Below are positions 27,077-34,634 of a stretch of DNA of 64,000 nt, in pieces. Below the pieces are notes generated by a model. The model saw only the letters and a program-made list of their open reading frames with translations. It made no database searches and was not told where the DNA came from. Position numbers and translations under genes: made by a program. How positions within the stretch are numbered: the stretch's first letter is position 1; each line of letters starts with the position of its first letter. The DNA is from Planococcus wigleyi (GTDB lineage: Bacteria; Bacillota; Bacilli; Bacillales_A; Planococcaceae): contig NZ_JACSPU010000001.1 in NCBI RefSeq assembly GCF_014836985.1, forward strand, positions 555,473 to 619,472. The letters run 5' to 3'.

Positions 27077-27108
27077 AAGATTGACTTCTGCTCTTTTCAT
27101 TTTTTCGG
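27064..27108 (+). terminator. terminator of sigI-rsgI
   Basis: AAAAGAG-T-AGAAG pairs with CTTCT-G-CTCTTTT and is followed by CATTTTTT. The rsgI stop codon is inside the 5' arm. Confidence 0.8.
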
Positions 27109-27314
27109 AACCCGGAATGCTGACTCGCTAGCTGTGTATTGAGACTAAAAACCTGGACTAAGTGCTTTTTGTCGATACTTTGCCCAATCACCACTTAGTA
27201 CCTAAAAGCGGGACTTTCAATTCGCAATCATTAGATTTTCGATTTCTCTTTCCTTTTGCCTATTCTTTTCATAGAATGGGGAGAGAGAAAAACGCTGAAG
27301 GGAATCAATGTCCT

Positions 27315-28664
27315 ATGAATAAATCATTTCAAAAAGTACGGAATCTTACACCTGCACAGGCGATTGTTTCGTATTACTTTGTGGCAATTGCCATTTCCTT
27401 CTTATTATTGAGGTTACCGAATGTCCACAAACCAGGCATGACCATCCCAATGATTGATAGTCTTTTCACGGCAGTAAGTGCGGTGAGCGTAACAGGTTTA
27501 ACGGCAATCAATGTAGTGGAGACCTATACAGTCTTTGGCATCATCGTATTAATGGTTATTTTGCAGTTAGGCGGTATTGGCATCATGTCCATCGGTACGT
27601 TTTTCTGGCTGCTGGTCGGTAAACGAATCGGCTTGCGGGAGCGCCAATTGATCATGGTTGACCATAACCAGTCGAGTATGGCTGGCGTAGTTAAATTGAT
27701 TCGTGAAATAGTTAAAATCCTCCTTCTGATAGAAGCGGTGGGAGCACTCATTTTGACTATTTATTTTACGCAGTATTTCCCGACGTTCCAGGAAGCTTTG
27801 CTTCATGGTGTGTTTGGTGCTGTAACCGCAACGACGAACGGCGGTTTTGATATTACAGGAGAGTCATTGGTCCCTTACTTCAATGATTATTTTGTGCAGA
27901 TCATCAATATGATCCTGATTATTTTGGGGGCCATCGGTTTTCCTGTACTGATTGAAATAAAAGAATTTTTGTCGAATAAAGAAAAACATTTCCGTTTCTC
28001 TCTTTTTACTAAAATTACCACAAGCATTTTTGCGATTTTATTGGCGGTTGGAGCAGCCGGCATCTTACTGCTCGAATCATTCCGGGCATTTAAAGGAATG
28101 AGTTGGCATGAAGCGGCATTTGCGGCGATGTTCCATTCGGTCTCCTCACGCTCTGGTGGAATGGTTACCGTCGACATCACCCAATTTAATGAAGCCACAA
28201 ATGTCTTTATGAGTGCGCTGATGTTCATCGGAGCTTCACCGAGTTCGGCAGGAGGCGGAATACGGACTACCACTTTCGCCATCGCGTTTTTGTTCCTGAT
28301 CAATTTTGCGAGAGGGAAAAACACCATCCAGATATTCAAGCGTGAAATTGAATTGATTGATGTTTTTCGTTCGTTCGCTGTTATTTTTCTGGCGGTTTTC
28401 ATGGTGCTTGCTGCAACCATCACATTGCTCATCACGGAACCCCAGGCAACGCTCGTGGAAATCGTCTTTGAGATCACTTCGGCATTTGGAACCTGCGGCA
28501 TGTCAATTGGCCTAACGGATGACCTGTCGGTGATCGGCAAAATCATCATCATGGCTTTAATGTTTGTGGGACGTGTCGGTTTGATATCCTTCCTCTTCAC
28601 TATTGGCGGAAAAACCGATCCAACGAAATTTCATTATCCAAAAGAGCGTGTTATCATTGGCTAA
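27315..28664 (+). CDS. ktrD: potassium uptake channel subunit KtrD (KtrB/TrkH family)
   Basis: 449 aa, the length of B. subtilis KtrD. ATG 27315 follows GAAGGGAATCA; the frame back to 27162 has no start signals. Four repeated membrane-pore-membrane units carry the filter glycines in TAVSAVSVTGL, VTATTNGGFD, VSSRSGGMV and TSAFGTCGMS. It moves K+ (with Na+ coupling) under control of a cytosolic RCK ring; the KtrC ring gene is 29 kb away at 57300. Preceded by a 200-base gene-free leader with an inverted repeat at 27157-27199, but no c-di-AMP riboswitch was recognised. Confidence 0.92.
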   Translation: MNKSFQKVRNLTPAQAIVSYYFVAIAISFLLLRLPNVHKPGMTIPMIDSLFTAVSAVSVTGLTAINVVETYTVFGIIVLMVILQLGGIGIMSIGTFFWLLVGKRIGLRERQLIMVDHNQSSMAGVVKLIREIVKILLLIEAVGALILTIYFTQYFPTFQEALLHGVFGAVTATTNGGFDITGESLVPYFNDYFVQIINMILIILGAIGFPVLIEIKEFLSNKEKHFRFSLFTKITTSIFAILLAVGAAGILLLESFRAFKGMSWHEAAFAAMFHSVSSRSGGMVTVDITQFNEATNVFMSALMFIGASPSSAGGGIRTTTFAIAFLFLINFARGKNTIQIFKREIELIDVFRSFAVIFLAVFMVLAATITLLITEPQATLVEIVFEITSAFGTCGMSIGLTDDLSVIGKIIIMALMFVGRVGLISFLFTIGGKTDPTKFHYPKERVIIG

Positions 28665-28741
28665 CTCCCAAAGGTGTTATTTTAGCGGAAAAAGACTATA
28701 ATTAGTGTAATGCAGCTTAAACAGTAGAAAGAGTGAACCTA

Positions 28742-29185
28742 ATGAATGAAGATATTAAACAATCGTTAAAATTATTTATTGTGCTGTCACGTGCGCACAA
28801 AGCCATATCGGAACAAACTAACCAGTTTTTCCAGGCGAGTGGGGTAAACCCGACAGAATTTGCTGTGCTTGAACTTTTATACCATAAAGGCAAGCAGCCG
28901 CTCCAGAAAATAGGCGGGAAAATTCTATTGGCGAGCGGTTCGATTACATACGTAATCGATAAGCTTGAAAAAAGAGGTTATATTAACCGTGTCAATTGTC
29001 CGAGCGACCGGCGCGTGACATATGCGGAGATATCTGAGCAAGGAAAAGAATTTATGGCTCAGGTTTTTCCGGAACACGAAAAGAAATTGCATGAATTGAC
29101 GAACGTGCTGTCAAACGAAGAAAAAGAACAAGCCATCGAATTGATGAAAAAATTAGGCTTGTCGATCAAAGACCTGTCATATTGA
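28742..29185 (+). CDS. MarR-family transcriptional regulator
   Basis: 147 aa winged-helix repressor-type protein. ATG 28742 is placed about 9 bases after AGAAAGAG; GTG 28733 is an in-frame alternative too close to that site. Core: PTEFAVLELLYHKGKQPLQKIG, recognition part LASGSITYVIDKLEKRGYI and wing CPSDRRVTYAEISEQG. No effector or target is obvious. It lies downstream of ktrD in its own unit, convergent with a lipoprotein gene. Confidence 0.87.
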   Translation: MNEDIKQSLKLFIVLSRAHKAISEQTNQFFQASGVNPTEFAVLELLYHKGKQPLQKIGGKILLASGSITYVIDKLEKRGYINRVNCPSDRRVTYAEISEQGKEFMAQVFPEHEKKLHELTNVLSNEEKEQAIELMKKLGLSIKDLSY

Positions 29186-29189
29186 GCAC

Positions 29190-29228
29190 GTTAAAAGGCC
29201 ATCCGGAATTTTCCGGATGGCCTTTTTG
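29190..29228. terminator. bidirectional terminator
   Basis: AAAAGGCCATCCGGAA pairs with TTCCGGATGGCCTTTT, two-base loop. Serves the MarR gene and the convergent lipoprotein gene. Confidence 0.93.
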
Positions 29229-29248
29229 TGGACTTGCAGAACAATGGT

Positions 29249-29848
29249 TTATTGCGCTTTTGCTTTAATGGTTTTTCCCATAGCGAGAAATTCTTCAGTG
29301 GCGTTGACAGTGCTATCGTCAAAAATAGTTAAACGGACCAGCAAATCATCTTTTTCATAGACAAGTCCTGTCACGCTGCCTTCTGAACTTGGAACTTTCC
29401 ATGCAGTCGACTGAGTATAGCCGGATCCGTCAAAATCCGTAACTTCAACAGCTTCCTCATCTGGGCTTACAGCCTGAAGAGTTTGGATCATGGTTTCTTC
29501 TGCAGTAGCGAAATCGGTTTCTTCGGGTGTGAATGTTTCAATTCGCATAAAGACAGCTGGATGATCCTTTACATAAAGAGAATCTTTTTTCGGCTCTTCT
29601 GCTGTCAGTTCATACCCTTCAAGGACGTGCATTTCAAAATTCTGTCCATCACTCTGAGTCAGTGTTCCTTCAGGTTCGGCCGCATCAGTTGCCGGAGTAC
29701 TGTCGTCCGTTTCTTCCTGAACGACTTCTTCTGCTGCATCCTCCGGTGTCGGTTCCGTTTCTTGATCTGTTGTATTCGTCGATCCACAAGCAGCTAACAA
29801 TAATCCGGTGGTGAGAATGGATGACAGGATGAATAGATTCTTCTTCAT
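29249..29848 (-). CDS. hypothetical lipoprotein
   Basis: 199 aa. Lipoprotein signal KKNLFILSSILTTGLLLAAC with lipobox LAAC; GGGAGG precedes ATG 29848. After the Cys comes an acidic Thr/Glu/Asp-rich linker of ~40 residues, then a compact domain of about 130 residues (FEMHVLEGYELTAEEPKK to FLAMGKTIKAKAQ) which looks like a small alpha/beta fold. No motif that assigns a function was recognised. It is anchored outside the cell, and transcribed divergently from nothing; the CPBP gene lies upstream in the same direction. Confidence 0.7.
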   Translation of the reverse strand: MKKNLFILSSILTTGLLLAACGSTNTTDQETEPTPEDAAEEVVQEETDDSTPATDAAEPEGTLTQSDGQNFEMHVLEGYELTAEEPKKDSLYVKDHPAVFMRIETFTPEETDFATAEETMIQTLQAVSPDEEAVEVTDFDGSGYTQSTAWKVPSSEGSVTGLVYEKDDLLVRLTIFDDSTVNATEEFLAMGKTIKAKAQ

Positions 29849-29906
29849 AAAAAAACCTCCCTATCGGTTCGTCTAAGTAGACGTTCGACAAGAAGGAATG
29901 TTTCGT

Positions 29907-30521
29907 TTAAACAGGCAATGGCAACACCAGGAATAATAGGACAATCATGACCAGGTGAGCGATAATGATGACTGGCAGGCTCTTTTTCCATTCATAGAGC
30001 AGACCGAGAACCAAGCCGGCAGCAATTCCAGCCCAAACCCCAGGCCAAAAATTACCTAAGGCAAGTGCAGAACCGAACAGAATCGAACTGACGAGAATTG
30101 ACCAGGAGGTGGAGAGGTATTGTTTCAGCTTTTGCTGAACGAGGCCTCTCCAAAAAATCTCTTCTCCGGGGACGATGATGAACATCAGCAGCAAGTAATG
30201 CCAAATTGAGAAGGGGGAGAAGTCGGACAGGAAAGATTTAACTGGTCCCGCAACATCGATGGGTGTCAGGAGAAGCAATTGGAAACCAATAGCAATAAGC
30301 CCATACAGAAGTGTCCCGTACCCCAATCCGTAAATTAACGATTTCCACGTAACAAGCTCATCATAGATTTTAACGAATATGATAGCGGGGGACATTAAAG
30401 TCAACATCGCAAATGTGTACATATACCAGAAAATAGAAGTGTTTTCGAAAGCTAAGTTGTATAAAAAGAAAGCCAATGGCAGCATGAAAATCAAGGTATG
30501 CTGCTTGAAAAAATTAATCAT
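29907..30521 (-). CDS. CPBP-family intramembrane metalloprotease-like protein
   Basis: 204 aa from ATG 30521, which has AGGAGG at correct spacing. About six to seven hydrophobic segments. Motif 1 (EExxxR) is present as PGEEIFWRGLV and motif 3 as IIIAHLVMIV. Motif 2, normally FxxxH, reads FGSALALGN and lacks the His, so one metal ligand may be missing. Family members cut membrane proteins, process CAAX-like tails or protect bacteriocin producers. Here it may be a weakened or non-catalytic member. No bacteriocin-like ORF was found beside it. Confidence 0.75.
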   Translation of the reverse strand: MINFFKQHTLIFMLPLAFFLYNLAFENTSIFWYMYTFAMLTLMSPAIIFVKIYDELVTWKSLIYGLGYGTLLYGLIAIGFQLLLLTPIDVAGPVKSFLSDFSPFSIWHYLLLMFIIVPGEEIFWRGLVQQKLKQYLSTSWSILVSSILFGSALALGNFWPGVWAGIAAGLVLGLLYEWKKSLPVIIIAHLVMIVLLFLVLPLPV

Positions 30522-30740
30522 GTAAATCCTCCTAAAAATCAAAGCCATGCTTAATTACACAAATGGTGGAATGGACAAAGATGTCCGGTTTGTATTGTTG
30601 CTGTATACTGTTTACTGGAACAGAGTTTTATAATCTGTCTGGAGATAACCCGAAAAATGCCGGATATATACGATTTATATCATCCGTCTAGTATTATAAC
30701 AGAAGGGGTTACTAAAACTATGGCAAAAGGAGAACAATTC

Positions 30741-30929
30741 ATGACTGACTATAACCAGCTGCTTGAAGACTTGAAGAACGGTGAAATTGAATCGATCACT
30801 ATTCAAAAGGAAGATTTTCTTGATTTCCGGACTGTGCTGATCGCACGTGAAGATTTTAAGCATTTCAGAGGCACAGCTTACCATCTTGGACTGACTGTCT
30901 ATACTTATACAGAAGAACCCTCTAAGTGA
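30741..30929 (+). CDS. 62-aa hypothetical protein
   Basis: ATG 30741 follows AAAGGAG at 8-base spacing. An in-frame ATG at 30720 with AGAAGGGG further upstream would add 7 residues. The protein begins MTDYNQLLEDLKNGEIES and continues into DFLDFRTVLIAREDFKHFRG, mixed charge with no membrane segment and a compact alpha/beta look. I do not recognise the family. It stands alone after several AT-rich promoter-like sequences. Confidence 0.6.
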   Translation: MTDYNQLLEDLKNGEIESITIQKEDFLDFRTVLIAREDFKHFRGTAYHLGLTVYTYTEEPSK

Positions 30930-31042
30930 GTTTTTTCCGCAGCCATCAAGTATTTTAAAGGAACAAAGCAGCCTAGCTATTCTTGAAAGCCATAAGGTTG
31001 ATTAAATAAAAATAAAAAAAGGTAAATATTTTAAATGAATAT

Positions 31043-31069
31043 GTTTAAAGTGTTTGTGGGAAGGGGATA
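31043..31069 (+). promoter_or_regulatory. candidate SigB promoter
   Basis: GTTTAA (31043-31048), 15-base spacer, GGGATA (31064-31069). The SigB consensus is GTTTAA-N12-15-GGGTAT. A TATACT at 31071-31076 could instead be a SigA -10 but lacks a good -35. Confidence 0.5.
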
Positions 31070-31075
31070 GTATAC

Positions 31076-31146
31076 TTGAACACAGCAACATTCTCATTTC
31101 CCCCTTTTGTGGTCGGTCCGTTATGCGGATCGGCTTCTTTTTTTTT
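31076..31146 (+). ncRNA. candidate ~70-nt C-rich small RNA
   Basis: A short unit from the SigB-like promoter to a strong terminator (31111-31146: GGTCGGTCCG/CGGATCGGCT then ten T's with one C). The unpaired 5' part holds TTTCCCCCTTTT (31097-31108), complementary to Shine-Dalgarno sequences. C-rich unpaired motifs beside a terminator are the seed of staphylococcal Rsa RNAs such as SigB-dependent RsaA. No ORF with a proper start fits inside. Target genes unknown. Confidence 0.5.
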
Positions 31147-31164
31147 GCAAAAAAACAGCTGTAT

Positions 31165-31485
31165 CCGCTTTTCTATTGTCCAGCTGCAGCGGCCAACTCC
31201 TCGGGCTGCAAGCCACTCTGGCAATGCGGCTGAAAAAACGCCGCTTCGCCAGATCGTCTTACCCCTGTCGGAGGTCCACAGGATGTGGATCAGGTAACCG
31301 CTGCGACAGGAAGTCGCGTACTTAGGTTTCCTTCCTTAAACGGCCGCTTCCACTTTTCTATTGTCCAGCTACAGCGATCAGCTCCTCGGGGTCATAAGTC
31401 CCTCCGGCTATGCGGCTGAAGAGATGCCGCACAGCCGAAGTGCTTTATGCCTGTCGGACCTACCCGATCGCTTCCACTTTTCTTT
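31165..31485. repeat. two diverged copies of dispersed intergenic repeat
   Basis: CTTTTCTATTGTCCAGCT occurs at 31168 and 31353. Each copy continues with CAGCG..CTCCTCGGG, a hairpin region, and ends near CCTGTCGG and CGCTTCCACTTTTCT. The ends match the 9564-9822 repeats. The first copy contains a ~90-base inner segment (about 31270-31360) closely similar to the reverse complement of 61034-61130. Non-coding. Confidence 0.75.
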
Positions 31486-31540
31486 AGTTTACGGAAGATT
31501 TTTGCTAAACTGAGAACATCAACAAAAGGAGGAACTACAT

Positions 31541-32401
31541 ATGAAGCTCGGATTTATTGGAACTGGTGTTATGGGCAATAGCCTGGTCAAACATTTATTG
31601 GATCACAAACATGAGGTCTCCATTTACACTCGAACAGCTAAAAAAGCCGAGAATCTAGTAGAAGCTGGAGCTGTTTTGCTGGCATCACCGCAGGAAGTAG
31701 CTGAAAAAAGCGAAGTTATTTTCACAATGGTCGGCTATCCCTCCGATGTGGAACAAGTTTATTTTGGGGAACAAGGATTGTTGAAAAACGCGAAAGCAGG
31801 AACCGTGCTTGTAGATATGACCACTTCCCAGCCTTTGTTGGCACAACGCATTTTCGAAGCCGCTGCTGCAAATGGGCTCCATGCATTGGATGCTCCGGTA
31901 TCCGGCGGGGATATCGGTGCTAAAAATGGAGTATTGTCCATTATGGTCGGTGGTGAGAAAGAGATTTTCAAACAAATATCCCCGATACTGGATCTATTTG
32001 GTGAAAATATCGTCTTCCAAGGACCGGCGGGTTCTGGCCAGCATACCAAAATGTGCAACCAAATTACAATTGCCAGCAACATGATCGGCGTCTGCGAATC
32101 GCTTATCTATGCCAAAAAAGCAGGGCTTGATCCAGAACGTGTCTTGAGATCTATTTCTACAGGTGCAGCTGGCTCCTGGTCGTTGGCAAACTTGGCACCG
32201 AAAATGATCAATGAAGATTTTCGTCCCGGGTTCTACATCAAGCATTTCATCAAAGACATGAAAATCGCTGCAGAAGAAGCGGAGAATCTGGGATTGCAAC
32301 TTCCTGGCCTCCGTTTGTCATTGAGTATGTATGAAGAATTGGCGGCTCAGGGCTATCAGGATAAAGGCACCCAAGCACTCATCAAGCATTATGAAGCATA
32401 A
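31541..32401 (+). CDS. ykwC: beta-hydroxyacid dehydrogenase family protein (YkwC-like)
   Basis: 286 aa NAD(P)-dependent dehydrogenase related to 3-hydroxyisobutyrate dehydrogenase. Motifs: GFIGTGVMGNSLVKHL (cofactor loop), DAPVSGGDIGAKNG (substrate loop) and catalytic Lys in GSGQHTKMCNQ. C-terminal helical domain GAAGSWSLANLAPKM. Ribosome site AAAGGAGG precedes ATG 31541. In B. subtilis ykwC lies in the same general neighbourhood as the following ykyB/fadH genes. Natural substrate not established. Confidence 0.88.
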   Translation: MKLGFIGTGVMGNSLVKHLLDHKHEVSIYTRTAKKAENLVEAGAVLLASPQEVAEKSEVIFTMVGYPSDVEQVYFGEQGLLKNAKAGTVLVDMTTSQPLLAQRIFEAAAANGLHALDAPVSGGDIGAKNGVLSIMVGGEKEIFKQISPILDLFGENIVFQGPAGSGQHTKMCNQITIASNMIGVCESLIYAKKAGLDPERVLRSISTGAAGSWSLANLAPKMINEDFRPGFYIKHFIKDMKIAAEEAENLGLQLPGLRLSLSMYEELAAQGYQDKGTQALIKHYEA

Positions 32402-32433
32402 AAAAGCCGGAAACCTTTGGAGGTTTCCGGCTG
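32399..32433 (-). terminator. terminator of ykyB (minus strand)
   Basis: AGCCGGAAACC pairs with GGTTTCCGGCT. The T tract exists only on the minus strand, so it serves ykyB; it also overlaps the end of ykwC and may stop that transcript weakly. Confidence 0.8.
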
Positions 32434-32443
32434 ATAACCGTCA

Positions 32444-32905
32444 TCAATCAAAATAAGATTTTTTTGGTGAATAAAATCGATCAACTTGCCGAGGCTGATA
32501 GGATTTGGTGAAATTGGAAACGGTTGTTTCTTTTTTCTGTGGTTCCAATCCTGTCAATACGCGCAAGGTTTCCTTCGCCACTTTTAAATTCATCCGGCTT
32601 GGAGGATTGCGGTACGTATCGTCTAAATGGCCTAAATGCTCGAGTGAGGCGAAATCTTCCTTTTTCGGGAGCATATGAAAATAATAATTGCCACATTTTA
32701 CGAGGACTGAAGATTGTTGTTGGCTTTTCTGGGGGTTTTTGCTGAAGTGCAAACCGATTTTTTGTGCGCGCTGCTGTTCAATCATCAAATTTAAAGCTTC
32801 TTTTTTCAAGGCATACAAGTATTGATTGTCAGGAGCAGTTTTTGCGTGCCGGTTTACAGTGAAAATGGCTTGTGCGATATCTGAATCTGATTTAGAAGAG
32901 GTCAT
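32444..32905 (-). CDS. ykyB: YkyB family protein
   Basis: 153 aa soluble protein. Conserved YkyB stretches are visible: IAQAIFTVNRHAKTAPDN, KIGLHFSKNPQKSQQQSSVL, YYFHMLPKKEDF and YRNPPSRMNL. AAAGGAATG precedes ATG 32905. Function is unknown in all Bacillales. Its place next to fadH matches B. subtilis. The last ~25 residues (SYQPRQVDRFYSPKKSYFD) are poorly conserved and look disordered. Confidence 0.88.
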   Translation of the reverse strand: MTSSKSDSDIAQAIFTVNRHAKTAPDNQYLYALKKEALNLMIEQQRAQKIGLHFSKNPQKSQQQSSVLVKCGNYYFHMLPKKEDFASLEHLGHLDDTYRNPPSRMNLKVAKETLRVLTGLEPQKKETTVSNFTKSYQPRQVDRFYSPKKSYFD

Positions 32906-33056
32906 GGACTCATTCCTTTCATCCGAAATTACGTGTGGTTCGACTTTATCATATCAAAATTTCCAAGCACTGTATACCGAAGGGCATGGTCAATAAAAGG
33001 GAAAAGCACATCTTGCATCGAACTCTATTAATCAAGTCGAATTAAATAAATCCCGA

Positions 33057-33085
33057 TTGAGTTTCAAAGGGCTTGTGACTATCAT
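33057..33085 (+). promoter_or_regulatory. fadH promoter
   Basis: TTGAGT (33057-33062), 17-base spacer, TATCAT (33080-33085), about 55 bases ahead of fadH. Confidence 0.5.
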
Positions 33086-33139
33086 AAGAGGGACTCGTCA
33101 ATTCGGCATATAAAGCATAATCAAAAGGGGGATGTTTGA

Positions 33140-33907
33140 ATGTTCACGGACAAAACAATGATTGTTACAGGTGGGTCAAGCGGTATGGGATTGCACATGG
33201 CAAAAAAGTTCGCTTCGGAAGGGGCCAATGTCGTCATTACTGGACGGGATATGGAAAAACTGAACGAAGCTGTGAAAGCGATTACAGGAGAGCGGGGATC
33301 AGTCGAAGTTTTTCAAATGGATGTCCGTGAACCTGAGCACGCCAAAGCAATGGTCAAATTTGCACACGATAAGTTTGGGAGAGTGGATGGACTTGTAAAC
33401 AATGCCGCCGGCAATTTTATTGTCCACGCAGAAAAGTTGTCGCCTAATGGGTGGAAATCGGTGATCGACATTGTCTTGAACGGAACTTTCTTTTGTTCCC
33501 ATGCAGTCGGCAATTACTGGATTGAGAACGGCACAAAAGGAAATATCCTGAATATGCTTGCCACCTACGCCTGGAACGCTGGGGCGGGCGTAGCACATTC
33601 AGCTGCTGCAAAAGCAGGTGTCATGTCATTGACCCGCACATTGGCTGTAGAATGGGGCACGCAGTTTGGCATACGCGTCAATGGCATTGCGCCTGGACCG
33701 ATCGAACGCACCGGCGGAGCCGATAAACTTTGGGAATCCGAAAAGGCGGCGAAACGGACAATAGAATCTATTCCTCTTGGCAGGCTCGGAAAACCGGAGG
33801 AAGTTGCAGAACTTGCAGCCTTTATCATGTCGGAAAAAGCGTCTTATATGAATGGAGAAATTGTTACTTTGGACGGGGGACAATGGCTGAATAAGTTTCC
33901 TTTTTAA
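33140..33907 (+). CDS. fadH: 2,4-dienoyl-CoA reductase, SDR family (FadH/YkuF)
   Basis: 255 aa NADPH-dependent SDR that reduces 2,4-dienoyl-CoA during beta-oxidation of unsaturated fatty acids. Cofactor motif TGGSSGMGLHMA, NNAAGN, and the final SDR region RVNGIAPGPIERTGG followed by LGRLGKPEEVAELAAFI. The position of the SDR active-site Tyr is ATYAWNAGAGVAHSAAAKAG, where the classical YxxxK pair is replaced, as is normal for dienoyl-CoA reductases. ATG 33140 has AAAAGGGGG upstream. Same neighbours as ykuF in B. subtilis. Confidence 0.92.
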   Translation: MFTDKTMIVTGGSSGMGLHMAKKFASEGANVVITGRDMEKLNEAVKAITGERGSVEVFQMDVREPEHAKAMVKFAHDKFGRVDGLVNNAAGNFIVHAEKLSPNGWKSVIDIVLNGTFFCSHAVGNYWIENGTKGNILNMLATYAWNAGAGVAHSAAAKAGVMSLTRTLAVEWGTQFGIRVNGIAPGPIERTGGADKLWESEKAAKRTIESIPLGRLGKPEEVAELAAFIMSEKASYMNGEIVTLDGGQWLNKFPF

Positions 33908-34010
33908 GGGATTCTGCGCAGCAATTCAATAGTGTCCATAAACACGATGTGTTATGATAAAACCTGAATGGTCGGTATCCAATACAGGCGCAGCAAAAGG
34001 AGTAGAGCAC

Positions 34011-34454
34011 ATGATTTCATTACCAAGCAGAGATTTTCTAGATACACCAATCGAAGACTATATCATTTCTTCCGAGAAAGTTGCTCATGTACAGATGGGA
34101 AACAGTGCTGAACATGCATTGCTCGTACTCACCAAGACGGGCTATTCCGCAATTCCGGTTTTGGATTCAAAATACCGCTTTCGGGGTTTGATCAATGCAC
34201 AACGGATTACTGATGCGATTCTTGGATTGGATCATATAGAATACGAACGGCTTCCAGACATCCGTGTGGAAGATATCATGGAAACAGATCTGCCCTTGAT
34301 CCACGTCAATGAACGTTTTCAAAAAGCGCTTGATATGGTCATCAACCAGAACTTTCTTTGCGTAGTTGATAATGAAGGAATGTTCATGGGGATTTTGACG
34401 CGGCGTGTTGTATTGAAACAATTGAAAAAACAAATTTATCAGCTGAAGAATTGA
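34011..34454 (+). CDS. darB: c-di-AMP-binding CBS protein DarB/CbpB (YkuL)
   Basis: 147 aa, the exact length of B. subtilis DarB. ATG 34011 follows AAAAGGAG; the frame back to 33954 has no ribosome site. Two CBS domains: residues ~18-70 (KTGYSAIPVLDSKYRFRGLI) and ~90-140 (NFLCVVDNEGMFMGILTRR). In B. subtilis apo-DarB stimulates the (p)ppGpp synthetase Rel and pyruvate carboxylase, and c-di-AMP stops this, linking potassium status to the stringent response. Its place between fadH and ccpC matches ykuF-ykuL-ykuM synteny. Confidence 0.92.
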   Translation: MISLPSRDFLDTPIEDYIISSEKVAHVQMGNSAEHALLVLTKTGYSAIPVLDSKYRFRGLINAQRITDAILGLDHIEYERLPDIRVEDIMETDLPLIHVNERFQKALDMVINQNFLCVVDNEGMFMGILTRRVVLKQLKKQIYQLKN

Positions 34455-34468
34455 ATAAGGCAATAATG

Positions 34469-34497
34469 GAGAAGGTCTCGTTTTGAGGCCTTTTTTA
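34469..34497 (+). terminator. terminator of darB
   Basis: AAGGTCTC pairs with GAGGCCTT (G-U allowed) around GTTTT, followed by TTTT. Confidence 0.75.
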
Positions 34498-34510
34498 TGC
34501 TTAAAAAAGG

Positions 34511-34526
34511 ATGGGATATTTCCCAT
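34511..34526. promoter_or_regulatory. palindrome ATGGGA-TATT-TCCCAT upstream of MFS exporter
   Basis: A perfect 6-bp dyad with a 4-base centre, just after the darB terminator and ahead of a TATTAT -10-like sequence. Possible repressor operator. Confidence 0.35.
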
Positions 34527-34581
34527 ACGAGAGATATTATGAGCGCAGGCCACCACTCAAACGTGTAGGGAACTGCACTAG

Positions 34582-34597
34582 ACCAACCCCGGTTGGT
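34582..34597. promoter_or_regulatory. palindrome ACCAACC-CC-GGTTGGT upstream of MFS exporter
   Basis: A perfect 7-bp dyad with a 2-base centre, 38 bases before the start codon. Its position fits an operator in the leader of a drug exporter; the binding protein is unknown. Confidence 0.4.
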
Positions 34598-34634
34598 GCT
34601 GCTAATTGGAGATAGTCGAAAAGAGGTCTGTTCA

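Noticed and set aside
26546-27100. 184-codon minus-strand frame with long hydrophobic runs
   Set aside because: Shadow of the Lys/Pro/Gln-rich rsgI tail; AT-rich codons in reverse give Phe/Leu runs.
27109-27314. ydaO-type c-di-AMP riboswitch before ktrD
   Set aside because: Core conserved loops of that class were not found by eye; left as an open check.
31076-31297. TTG-started 73-codon frame over the C-rich RNA
   Set aside because: It runs through the strong terminator and into the repeat; coding character is poor.
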